In this document: in pieces, positions 53,627-64,000 of the stretch
Layout: each line of letters starts with the position of its first letter
Position numbering within the stretch: the stretch's first letter is position 1
NCBI RefSeq assembly: GCF_004379255.2
Contig: NC_056042.1
Coordinates: 29,367,928 to 29,431,927 of the forward strand
Source: Salvia splendens
Lineage: Eukaryota > Streptophyta > Magnoliopsida > Lamiales > Lamiaceae
Length of the DNA: 64,000 bases
Reading direction: 5' to 3'
Made by a program: the position numbers and the translations under genes
The notes under the pieces: generated by a model
Databases searched by the model: none
Told to the model about the DNA's origin: nothing
Seen by the model: the letters and a program-made list of their open reading frames with translations, nothing else

Positions 53627-55366
53627 TTGTAATGTAATGCAAGAGGTTTTGAAACACAAAATATCCGAATCTCAAGCAATGTAATGTAATGTAATTCCGT
53701 AGTAATGCATGGGCATTATAGTCTTTTACTTTTGGCATGTGTCTGACCGGTCCAACAAATCGCGAGAGAGAGGCAGTAGCTTCCCTTCCTTGTTTCTTCC
53801 TCAGCTGCTTCCACTCATTCATAAGACTTTTGTGACAACAAGCTAAATTGGCAAAAATACCCTTTATCTACAATTATGAGAGAATAATACGGAGGAGGAG
53901 GAGGAGTACTATAACCAAACATACAACAACTCAACCTATCCATAAAAATTTTATGATCCTGGCAAACACAAAATCATATCGTTTAACTTCTAATTTTAGA
54001 ATTTATTTATTTCTAGGCTAGGTGTGTGTTTTTTAATGAGTACATATTCACATTCATATAATTGGTTGATCAATTTGCGTTGTTTTGTATTTGAACGAAT
54101 TGCTTATTTAAAAAAGTAGTACGAAATTCCAATTACAAGTCACCTTTTTCATTCTTATTATGTAGTAGGAGTATACTACTAATATCTAAACTAAATCAGG
54201 TGTAGTTGAATAAACAAATTTTGACCATACTTGTCGCCTCACTTTGAAACATGCAAATAGATTCCTCAACTTTCAATTTTACCATTTAGTAGTATTAAAT
54301 AATTATCAGCATTTAAGTATGACGTAAGGGCTTACGTATGTGAGTGCGTGCTACGTCATATTTTTGCCAACTAGTCTTTATTTACAATTTTACATCCATG
54401 TTAACTTAATATAGAATGTGGACAGATATGATGCTACTGCTAGGCAGATAAAATGCTACATGAAATTAACGAAACCTAAAATTAATAATCTAAATGAGCT
54501 AGGTCCTTTTTTATAGATAGGAAAAGAAAGGTTTGGCACATTATTCACCAACAATATTCTTCTTGTTTCCGTAGCATGGATAATTTTGGTGAAGAGAAGA
54601 AAATAATCACTATTTAGTGTAGAAAAGCAATCCGACAAATTTAAAATAGTTAACCGAAACTACCCCTCTCCCTCTCTCATTTCTTTGAGTCTTTGTACTA
54701 ACATTCTCTCACAATGATTTGAAGCAAGACAATAGGTTTGGTGACATTTTAGATAATGAGCCTCCTTCCCCAATGGTCGTCGTCATTCACACCATGGCCA
54801 CCGCCATCATACGCAACCGACAATTGTGGGCTATTCAGAATAGAGTTATTCGAGTTGTAATTTTTTTTAGATTATAAATTTGGGCTATTCGGATCGACAC
54901 GTAGGATTCAAATTGAATGGACATCCCTACTTCCTAGTCAACAAATTGATGTATACTAGTATGGCACAACATGAACACTATTATGATAGAAATCGGCGCG
55001 TAGACGTTTCTTATGGTGAAATTGCATGGGTAAAGGACTAGTTAGTTACACATGAGTTCGTATGCGGTTTACCACGCAGAAAAGTTTGATCCAATTTGGG
55101 TTGCACAGAAACAAAGGATTACAGAGATTTTGGCCACAGTACAAAAATGGAATTAACCAATGAATAAGATTATAGGAGTAGTGGAAGAAGAGAACATGCA
55201 AAACAAGAAGCACCTTAAAACGAAAAGTTGAGCTCTTCTCACCACTCAAAATTCAACTACCATGTCTATATATAGAATTTCTCAAACATGCTCAAGAAAG
55301 TTTGAGTTTTACAACAAATTCTACAGCAGCAGCCTCAAATTGATGATGTCAGACAGTTTCCTACTC
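53627..55366. other. AT-rich spacer, no gene seen
   Basis: No coding region, RNA gene or element ends could be supported. The last about 150 bases are the likely 3' UTR of the TMEM147 gene. Confidence 0.45.
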
Positions 55367-58300
55367 TCAGTTAGATGGTCTCTGGCATGCAGCAAACAAC
55401 TGCCAGCTAATGAAAGCCACCACCAGTGAAGTGAACAGCTCAAAACCTACCACCTTCGGGAAGTGCCAACCCAAGGCAAGTTTCAGATAACTGCAACAAA
55501 CCATTTGAATCACACTCAAAACATGTCAACTCTGGGCTGTATATACTAAATCATGCATTTCTACAACAGCCAAAACAATAATATATCTTCAAGTGCAGTT
55601 AACGCACCTTGTAATTGATGGCATTGTTGCCACTATTCCAGCACAAGCATATATGATAGGAATCAATGTCTTAGGCTTGTTTTTCCTGAGCCAAATCAGA
55701 GAGCCTAATGCAGCTAGTGATATACTCAACACCTGAAACACAAATCACCCAAATACAATCAGTGCACAAGAACTTTTTAGATTATACAATGGCATAACTC
55801 ATAAGAATGACCATAATAAACACCATGGTAAACTTGTATTACCAAATTAGCATTTGCTTCAAGACCCTGCAAAATGTAATCCCACGTGAATTCTAATCCT
55901 CTGGCACCCACCCAAAGAGGTGCCAGCCTATGAAGGACAGAGTCAGCAAAAGCCCAACCTGCCAACAAAACAAACGGAACATTAAATGCCATAGGAAAGC
56001 AAGAAGTAGAAAAAGTATTTTGGCTGTAATCAAATACAGTTGTTTTCTTTTCATAAGCAAAATCCTCAATGAAAATGCAGGTTAACTACAGCTGCTGAGT
56101 ATCAGAAAGGGACTAGGATTCTTTACAAAAATTGCATGACCAGCTTCTTCTGTGTATTATTAAAAGTTCCACCAACCAAGCTCCGGGTGAGTGATGCAGA
56201 CAATCAATTTTTAATAAAAGACGTATGTGGAGAGAGAGAGAAGCAATGTTGGTGAGGAGGTCTTGGTTGGAAGATATTAGACAAACTACGTTCATAAATA
56301 ACTCTTAAAGGCCTTTAAAGCTTCAGAGTCTTCAGGCCTGCTATGAATAGCAAAAATACAGAAATTCCTAGATACTTCTACTGGTGTCCGAGTCATTTGT
56401 GATAAGCAAATAGATACCTAAGGCTCTTTGTAAGTATTCGTTAACTATAGAATGGTAACATCTCAAAAGTTATTCTCTCTTGCATCACCAGGACAGAATC
56501 AAGGACAGAAGTAGTTGACCAAATGTATGTTACCTACTTATCTGTCCGAAAGATATTACTATAATAAATTGGTAAGATCAAATTTTAGGTGCTAGTTAAT
56601 TTGTCCTCTCTAATAAACGCTTCATTTGGCAAGCTGAGAGGAAAGGTTTTAATAGCACAAGCCAAAAGACAGCTTTCTTTCCCAATAAACTTTTTCATTC
56701 CAGAAAATTGAGATGACTGATTACCGATACACGATTTTTATAAGCAGTACAGCAAAAAATATCCAGGAGGAAGTGAAGGGGATCATAACAATGATTAAGA
56801 GAGTAAAACAGAACTGCACTAACCGAGTCCAACAGCTTGGAATTTGTGATTTTGAGAAATATTCCTATGAGTTAATTGTGTCAAGGCAAAGTAAAGCCCA
56901 GCAACATCTATGAATCCAATCAAAGCTTTCAATAATTCCTGAAAGACAATGAGAAACAGAACTTAAAAGTTTAGAACATATTAGTGTTCCTTAAAACTTT
57001 GAAGAGAATAAATCACTTTCAATCACGATGATTAATTTTTCCTTGAAGGGTTAGGAGAAACAAAACAAAAACTAATTTCTCAGGTAGCCTAAAACTTATA
57101 TAAAGCCCTAACACCGACCTCCTTCAACCCCACAAGCAAAGGATAAAAATACAAGAAACATGACGAGCTGAAAAGACCAAATTAGCATATATAACTAAGA
57201 AGACCGTTAATCAAAACATCCCACATAGAATCCATTTCCCAGCATCCCTCAATAACATAATACAGTATATGTTACCCATCAACCGAGAGCCAAGACAATT
57301 GTGACTTGTCTCATTTCAGTGAATTGTTATAGAAATGGATAGGGCAATACCCAAATGTTTTGAAATGATTATATTATGGCCTCAAGCAACCTAACTATTA
57401 ACATATTTGCAAACAACAACAAAAACGTTCAGAAACTATTGCATCAAGAAGTAGATACTAACTCTAGTGAACATGAATCACTACCTTTTCCAATACTTTA
57501 GGACATTATACCAAATTGACAAGAAAAGATAAATTGCATAAATATCCTAAAAGAAGGAAATACCTGATACGGGTCGAAACTGTCACTTTCAGATACCTTT
57601 AGAAAGGTCGCAAGACATACAAGCTGCAAAAGAGATTCAATGAATAAGAGCCCACGACAACCAAAAAGGAAGCATCAATGTATACTGTAGAGACATTCAA
57701 TCATTCTGATCTGCTCAACTGACCTTCACCAGTGCAGTCACGAGATAAACAACAGCTGATTTAATTGAAGTACCAATCGTGTCATACTCGGATCTATAAG
57801 ATAAAACCAGTCAACATAATAGACCAAAAACTTTTCCCAACATAATCATGTGAAATTAAACAAGCTTCCAAAAAATTCAAGGCAACGAATCGATACGTAT
57901 AAATCTCGTGTACAAAAACATATTTGCAACGGTTGGTGTTTAAGTTTACACAAGCAAAAGTAGGTATCAGCCTGATTAAAGATTTTTTTTCTCCAGCTAT
58001 CGGAACCCAACTTAATAAAACAGTAAAGACGAAAGCAATAAAGTAGCCAAGATCATTGATAACCCAGTTGACAATACAACAACCTCCACTAAATTTGCTT
58101 GTAAATTCATGATGCCTAACACCAAGAATCATTCCTACAATTCGAAGTCCTACTACATTTGGACTTCTTTATAAGCTACATTAACATCCCGAATGCAACA
58201 GTTTACCGAATCCTAATAATTCCACTTAAATAAATAATGTCAAAACTATCTTAATAAGCAAGTAATGATATCAATAAATAAATTCAGGATAATTAGGAAA

Positions 58301-58477
58301 AAACTGAACTTCCATGGGTAGAATTTAAGCAGATTCGGTACAACGGCACCATGAATTCGATGAGATCTGATGAGTAGATAAAAACGAGAATTAAGCTTAC
58401 AGGGGAGTGGCGGAGTAGTAAACGGCGTGAGGGCCAAAAGTGAGAATCGCACAGTTGAAGAAGTGAAATATGGTCAT
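55367..58477 (-). CDS. TMEM147 homologue (ER membrane protein, BOS1/Sec61-associated family), 228 aa
   Basis: Seven exons: 58477-58401, 57793-57724, 57623-57564, 56938-56824, 55958-55843, 55732-55608 and 55490-55367. All are GT-AG with closing phases (687 nt), and TGA is at 55369-55367. The protein starts MTIFHFFNCAILTFGPHAVY and keeps the family landmarks YSATPLSEYDTIGTSIKSAV, TFLKVSESDSFDPYQ, GFIDVAGLYFALTQLTHRNI, the near-invariant GWAFADSVLHRLAPLWVGAR, FTWDYILQGLEANANL and YACAGIVATMPSITSYL. Seven or so hydrophobic segments are visible. In animals TMEM147 sits in the ER with the Sec61/Nicalin-NOMO translocon; the plant role is inferred from homology. Length matches the family (about 225-230 aa), and no lesion is seen. 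Confidence 0.94.
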
Positions 58478-58867
58478 GATTTCTTCTGAAATTCCGTCAG
58501 ACAGAGAGAAGGATCACCAGAATACAGTCACTGTGTTGATCGAAAATGCAGAATTGCCGATGCAGATTGAAAAGTCGAGCTACTGCTTTTTTGAACCATA
58601 TGATTCACCAATGGATGGGTTGGGCTTCAAAATTATAGGCCCAATGTTTTATTTCTTTTTTATGCCCAATGTTTTAAATAAATCAGTGATAATAACTTAT
58701 TAATAACATATGGCATTAATCTAGGTCAGTATGAAATTATGAATGGAATATATAATCACAATTATTTTACATTTTTATGTTATATGTTAAAAAATTTATT
58801 TCTGGATTTGAAGGCCCAAAGTGTTAAATGTCTAATCTCAAACATGAAATTCTGAAGTGTCCACACA
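58478..58867. other. promoter side of TMEM147 and spacer
   Basis: No other gene is seen. The plus open stretch 58470-58703 is antisense to the first exon and has no domain. Confidence 0.45.
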
Positions 58868-59389
58868 CAGTGGCGAAGCCACATTGGGGCAGGGGGGCCC
58901 GGTCCCCCATCAAGTTTACATGTGAAACTAGTGGCGCAGTTGGTATGAAATCGCGTCTGATGTCTGATTGTCCCGAGATCGATTCCCTGTGGCTACATTT
59001 GGCCTTCTTTTCTCTCCTTTGTATTTATGCAACTCTTTTTTTTATTATTTTTCTTTTAATATTCTGGAACATAATTTCTACTGTATTTCTTCTCTTTTAC
59101 ACAACTAATTATATTATTTTTAATTCATTGTCATTTTATAATTGTTTTCTTCAATATTATACTCATAATAAAAAAAATTATTGTATTCTAGTACTTGTTA
59201 TAATTTATATTTTCGTTGATATTTTTTTGTGACATTTAAATATCATAAAGAAAATCGTTTCCATCCATTATATTTACGTTAAAATTGAAAATATCAAATA
59301 ATAAGCTTTCGACATCATGAACATAAAAATAATCCTATAACTATGAGCATTAATTTGGGCCCATTGTAAAATTTCTGGTTTCGCCACTG
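58868..59389. mobile_element. hAT MITE, 522 bp
   Basis: Exact 8-bp target duplication TCCACACA at 58860-58867 and 59390-59397. Inverted ends are CAGTGGCGAAGCCA and the complement of CAGTGGCGAAACCA. Typical plant non-coding hAT derivative. The first 120 bases hold a GC-rich piece (GTGGCGCAGTTGGTATG, then GATCGATTCCCTG) that recalls tRNA A and B boxes. Confidence 0.9.
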
Positions 59390-59397
59390 TCCACACA

Positions 59398-59822
59398 ATT
59401 GAATTTTTAAGGGCACTTAGTCGGCCATTTATGTCAAAAAAATGTGTTGGTTTAAGTGATTAAATATTAGAACTGCAGGGCCCGAGCATACATGTGTGGC
59501 CCGATAAAAAAATATGTATCGTGGTTTACATAACTCTGTTGGGAATAGACACATAATTAAATATCGTTTCAAATTTATGCCCCTGGCTTTTTCTGGATAT
59601 TCGGGCTTTTTAATTAGTAAATGAATTTAAATTTAAAAGCCGCAATACAAAGAACTCGAACCTGAATTTAAATTTAAAAACCGCGCTACAAAGAGCTCAA
59701 ACCGAAACCTTTAACCTCAGACATTATCTCATGCTTTTTCATCCATGAGAAGGATGCCTCATCTCGTGGCTTTGTCATCCATTTCAGAAGCACCCTGTTA
59801 AACTTGAAAAATAAAAATATAG
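59398..59822. other. spacer, no gene seen
   Basis: A short repeat lies at 59625-59705 (AATTTAAATTTAAAAGCCGC and AATTTAAATTTAAAAACCGC, about 40 bases apart). Nothing coding. Confidence 0.45.
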
Positions 59823-59824
59823 TA

Positions 59825-60088
59825 CTCCATCCGTCCCGGCTAAGATGACACATTTCTTAGTCGGCACAAGATTTTAGGAGTTGTTGGTCTATATGTTTAA
59901 TTGAAGAGAGAATGAGTGGGTAAAAGTATTAATTGAAGTGAGAAACAGAGTTGAATATTTAATTCGAGTGAGAAAAAAGTGATTGAGTGCATTAATTGGG
60001 GAGGGAAAGTTACAAAAATATAAATGTGTCAACTTGGTTGGGTCAAACAAAAAAGGAAAGTGTGTCATCTTAGCCGTGATGTAGGGAG
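59825..60088. mobile_element. Stowaway-like (Tc1/mariner) MITE
   Basis: The left end CTCCATCCGTCCCGGCTAAG and the complement of the right end (CTCCCTACATCACGGCTAAG) are inverted. TA flanks lie at 59823-59824 and 60089-60090. Internal inverted ATGACACATTT/GTGTGTCAT motifs fit the family. Confidence 0.85.
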
Positions 60089-60090
60089 TA

Positions 60091-61892
60091 CTACTAATTG
60101 TTTAAGATTTTATCGGTTAGTTAAGCATTTGTTTCTAGCCTATATAAGGCATATTATTCTGAATCTATACACACGTAACTATTCGATTTGAAAAATTATA
60201 TTTCATGATTAAATATGTAGAATATATTTGGTTCATGAGATTGAATTTCATAAGTTACTTATAGATGAATAATAATGTTATAATTGGTTATAGCCCTTAT
60301 CTCCGACTAAAATAATCTCACAATTTAATTCAAGATAGATTATTATATGATAATTAGTAATGACAACCGAACGACACAATCGTTGTTATATGCGGAAACA
60401 ATTACGCCAGATTTCTAATTCGTCAAACCAAACAGGCCTAATAATAGTTTTTAAGTCTCCAAGAATGTGAAACACTAAATAGTTGAAAGAGGTCCACCCA
60501 ATTGAACCTTTTTTTATTGATTATGCTGTCAAACCACTAAATAAATCTAGCCGTCAATAATTGAATTATGTATGCTATTAGAACATTGAGTCATCGACCA
60601 TTCAATTGGATTGAAAACTGATACTTTACAAGAATTGAAAATCATATCTTATAATCTTAGACATTTTGTACAATACAAAGTTAATAAAAGGACTTCGTCT
60701 GCACCGAACCTTTTGCACATAGGCGTTTTTCAAAATTTATAGATCAGGAATCTTGTATACTTTCGTAGGAGATTTTGAAATCATTTTTCATTTCTTTATT
60801 TTCCCCCTTTTCTTAATATTTTATAGCAATAAATAAAAAATTAATAAAAATGAATTGTAGCCTATCTGTATATTTATATTTTCTGAAAATAGTTCTAGAA
60901 TATGTCCGTAATTAATAATTTTGGATCAGAATACAAAATTATATTCCTTAAATATGACCAAATCTTTGAAAAAGATATACTAATTCAAAAGGTGCTAGAT
61001 CATGTAAGAACCATATATCAGTATATAATTTGCAAAACATATTATTACTATTACTATTTATTATTTATTACTACGACTTTATTGAGAGGGATTTTAATTA
61101 GTCCCACAAAAAGCAAATTAACTCTTTGATGAAGTTTGAATTGTTATCTTAAAAGTCGCTAAAATAAAGTGGCAACGCAAATTAAAGCTTTATTTGAAGA
61201 AAGAACAATTTTCTCTTTTCCTTTTTTGCATAACTTAAAATGGCGGGCAATACAAACAGATTATTTAACTTAAAGTTCAGCTTTTTCAAAAGCCTCAATC
61301 CTTGTTGTATACCAAATGCAACTTTCATTTTAAAGATCACTAATACTACTACAAACTAGCATTGTTCTTTTTTTACATAAAATATTCTTCTTTATTCATA
61401 TTTTTCGAAACCATATTATAAGTTGCTAGTCCTTACATCTTTTTTTGAGCCTACTAGAGTCAATTCCAAACCCCTATTAAAAACTTATCAATGCTGATCT
61501 TTAGTTTAAAACATCTTTATTCGCGTGTCGCAATGTGTGAAAATATTAACATTAAAATTTGAGTAACCGAAAACCGGTTCAAGTGTGTTGTGTTATTTGG
61601 CAATTAATTATAATTTAATACTCTAATGGAGAATATAAAAAATTAAGAAAAGTGCTTATTATTACAAGTTAATATTAAATGAAATATTTTGCGCAGGAAT
61701 AAATTGATTTTTTGCTATACTTAATTATCAAAGAATAAATTATAGCATAAGCTTGGAAAGTGAAGTTGTTATAAAACGGGATCACTAATGCCAATGACAG
61801 ACATCGATTTTCCCATTTACCAACACCATTTTTTAAAAAATCTCCAAACGCGCCCTTAATCCGCCTCCGCTTTCACGGCCAAACTGCGCTTG
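60091..61892. other. AT-rich spacer with the promoter of the kinase gene
   Basis: No gene or element ends are seen. The short open stretch 60902-61129 has no domain. Confidence 0.45.
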
Positions 61893-64000
61893 ATGTTCCC
61901 GCCAAAGCCAGAACGAACCGGCCTGCTCGGCGGCGACGCGGCGGCGAAGGTTATCGTCGCCGTCAAAGCAGAGAAAGTCATCTCTAAGACCGCCTTCGCT
62001 TGGGCTGTCGACCACGCGGCCTCCCCAGGCGACTGCATTACGCTTCTCGCCATCTTCTCCGACAACAAAACTGGTAATCTACGCACCAATGCTAATTTTC
62101 GTATCGAAGTGTTTTCCTCTACTTTCCTTCAACTCATAATCGAAAAATTTTGCTGTTTTTGCTTTAATTTATCAATTTATTGTTGTTATTTATAATTGCA
62201 TGAGGCAATTTTGAAGATGTGATAATGCTTGAAAAGCAGGCGGGAGGAGATTTTGGGGACTTCCTCTGTTGAAAGGAAACTCTCGAAGTTGCCAACCGGA
62301 TCGCCTTCGTCAGATTGCTGAGTCCTGTTCTCAGATGGTTCTTCAAGTCCGGGATAGAATCGAGGTGCTTAAATATGGTTAAATGAGTGTATTGCCAAAA
62401 TTCTCTGATTTTCTAGTCCATTTTACGTTGATGATTTTGGTGATATAAAGTTTCTCTTCATCTCGTAGATCGATCCATTTATAGTACTCCTATTAATTGA
62501 ACCTAAGAAACCTGATCATAATGTTATGCTTGTGGATGAAGTTGAAGAGATTTTGATGTAGAAGTTGGTTTCTCAATTTTGGTTGTAGGTGAGGGTGCAG
62601 ATCAAGATTGTATCAGCAATGTGCACTGGTGCTGTGGCAGCTGAAGCAAAGAGTAATGCAGCAAATTGGGTTATATTGGACAAGTAAAGTAAACACAAAT
62701 CTCAAACTCTTTTTCCTGATATACTGATTCCTCAGATATATCTTTTTCTGTATGGTCTGGTGATGTTCAAAGGACTAGAATGGCTAAACGCTCCAATCAC
62801 TTACACACTCTGTTTCATATTTTAAAATTGGTTGGCTTTGCTAGTTACATCCAGTTATTAGAAATTATTTAAAGCACACTGGTCTAAGATATTGATACCT
62901 AAAACAGACAAATGAATAGGGAAACTTTGACCCCTCTAATTGAAATGAATTGCTATGTCATTACAGACCTTAATTGCTATGATGTGTCTGTTTTCCTGCA
63001 AAGATGAATTCAATATGAAAATATGCTGCTCTTATTAAATCCAGATAAATACCACCGCCACATGAATTTAATTCGAACAACGAGTAAAAGCTTTTTCAGT
63101 AGAAGTAACATTAGCTCTTATATATACATAGTAGAACTCTACCCTATGCCTGCTCTGTTTTCAACGAGTAACATCTAGTGATTTGGAACGTTTTTTCATT
63201 AAGACAGGCAGTTGAAGCAAGAGATAAAGCAATGCGTGGATGAATTGCGTTGCAATATTGTAGTCATGAAGAATTCCCAGCCAAACGTTCTTCGCCTCAA
63301 TCTAACCAGCCCTAACGATACTCAAACACCTTTCTACACTCCCGCTTCGTTCCCTATTCGGGATAGTAAGAAATTGCAGAGCCAAAGTGTGAAACATATG
63401 GCTCGTGTTAGCAGTCGTGAGGATCCAAATGCTTCCTCCTCAAGAATGTCAACCAGAAACATATTATCAACTCCTGACACCGCATCTTCTGTCTACGTCG
63501 TTTGTGAAAACAATCCACTTTATCAAGGATTAAGTAAAGGTACCTATCCACCTGATAGAGTCATTGCACACAATGCAGAATCAGAAACTTCTCTGAGTCC
63601 GAGGTTCTTGATTGCTCAGAATGATGAAAATGGCTCGGATCTTGGAAACACGGATGTCATCTCTAGGAGTACGTACACCTTGGCCAGAACTGAAACAGGA
63701 GCATATAGTGATGAAGGAATTGAAAACAGTCAAATTTCTGATGGAGATTATGCATACAACTCTAGCATCCGGGAAGCTGTTTCTTTTAGAGCAACTTCCC
63801 CAATTCCTCCTCCTTTATGTGTTATTTGTAAATCCAAGGCTCCAAGATTCGGAGAACCTCCAAAGCAGTTCCACTACAAAGAGCTAGAGGAAGCTACGAA
63901 TGGTTTCTCACACGCAAACTTTTTAGCAGAAGGCCGGTTTGGTTTGGTTCACAGAGGAGTTTTGAGGAATGGATTGGTCATAGCAGTGAAGCAACTGAAG
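61893..64000 (+). CDS. UspA/protein-kinase receptor-like cytoplasmic kinase, 5' part (PERK-like, SELMODRAFT_444075 type)
   Basis: Exons 61893-62073, 62240-62364, 62589-62683 and 63208 to the edge join by GT-AG with closing phases. The N-terminus (VIVAVKAEKVISKTAFAWAV, then CITLLAIFS, ending VAAEAKSNAANWVILDKQLK and CNIVVMKNSQPNVLRLNL) is a universal-stress-protein-like domain. A long Ser/Asn-rich linker follows. The CVICKSKAPRFGEPPKQFHY motif then precedes the kinase start (ELEEATNGFSHANFLAEGRF, GLVHRGVL, VIAVKQLK with the ATP-binding Lys). Arabidopsis relatives (At3g13690, At1g55200) share this layout; several are called inactive kinases. The gene continues past the right edge, so the catalytic loop cannot be judged. 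The Gly-rich loop reads EGRFGLVH where relatives have EGGFGSVH. The start is the first ATG of the first exon. Confidence 0.88.

Overview
This is a plant nuclear window from a eudicot, probably an asterid. The evidence is small genes with many GT-AG introns, AT-rich spacers, plant-only protein families and dense plant transposons. A Lamiales source is a guess from the overall feel of the genes and repeats and cannot be proved here. Host genes and transposable elements alternate, and nothing bacterial or organellar was seen.

Host genes, left to right: the 3' end of a MACPF-domain gene (+, 633-1316), whose upstream intron holds a gypsy gag remnant; a two-exon gene for an 87-aa membrane protein (-, 1828-2171); an 11-exon EI24 homologue of 335 aa (-, 9331-16167) with a hAT element in one intron; an intronless subgroup-22 R2R3-MYB gene (+, 24014-24607); a decayed gene of a conserved plant family (-, 37963-40521); an intronless gene for an acidic, probably plastid-targeted protein (-, 41986-43710); a six-exon thylakoidal processing peptidase (type I signal peptidase) of 389 aa (-, 46027-48445); a seven-exon TMEM147 homologue of 228 aa (-, 55367-58477); and the 5' part of a UspA-kinase receptor-like gene (+, 61893 to the right edge). 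Exon joins were read by eye from splice sites, phase and remembered homologues, and the phases close exactly. The genes do not form a pathway. Several act at membranes: EI24, TMEM147, the small membrane protein and the thylakoid peptidase.

Mobile DNA is the most interesting part. Two PIF/Harbinger elements (5526-7580 and 26989-28937) both have TAA target duplications and share subterminal DNA, a promoter/leader up to the start codon and a 3' flank. One carries only the Myb-like ORF1 and the other only the DDE transposase (ORF2), as if two coding cassettes had been exchanged inside one shell. A third locus (17801-17867) is a scrap of ORF1. Both coding copies are damaged.

A 7.5-kb Tat-like Ty3/gypsy element (29517-37007, minus strand) has apparently identical 694-bp LTRs, a gag ORF, almost no pol, and a large intron-containing antisense gene with a gypsy-type Transposase_28-like domain. 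From 19.8 to 23.5 kb, several elements sit inside TA microsatellites. The largest (20356-23077) carries an OVATE-domain gene fragment and two arrays of a 44-bp repeat. Other elements are a hAT (12767-13961), a hAT MITE (58868-59389), Stowaway-like MITEs, a probable non-autonomous Helitron (49314-53626) and a fold-back element nested in it.
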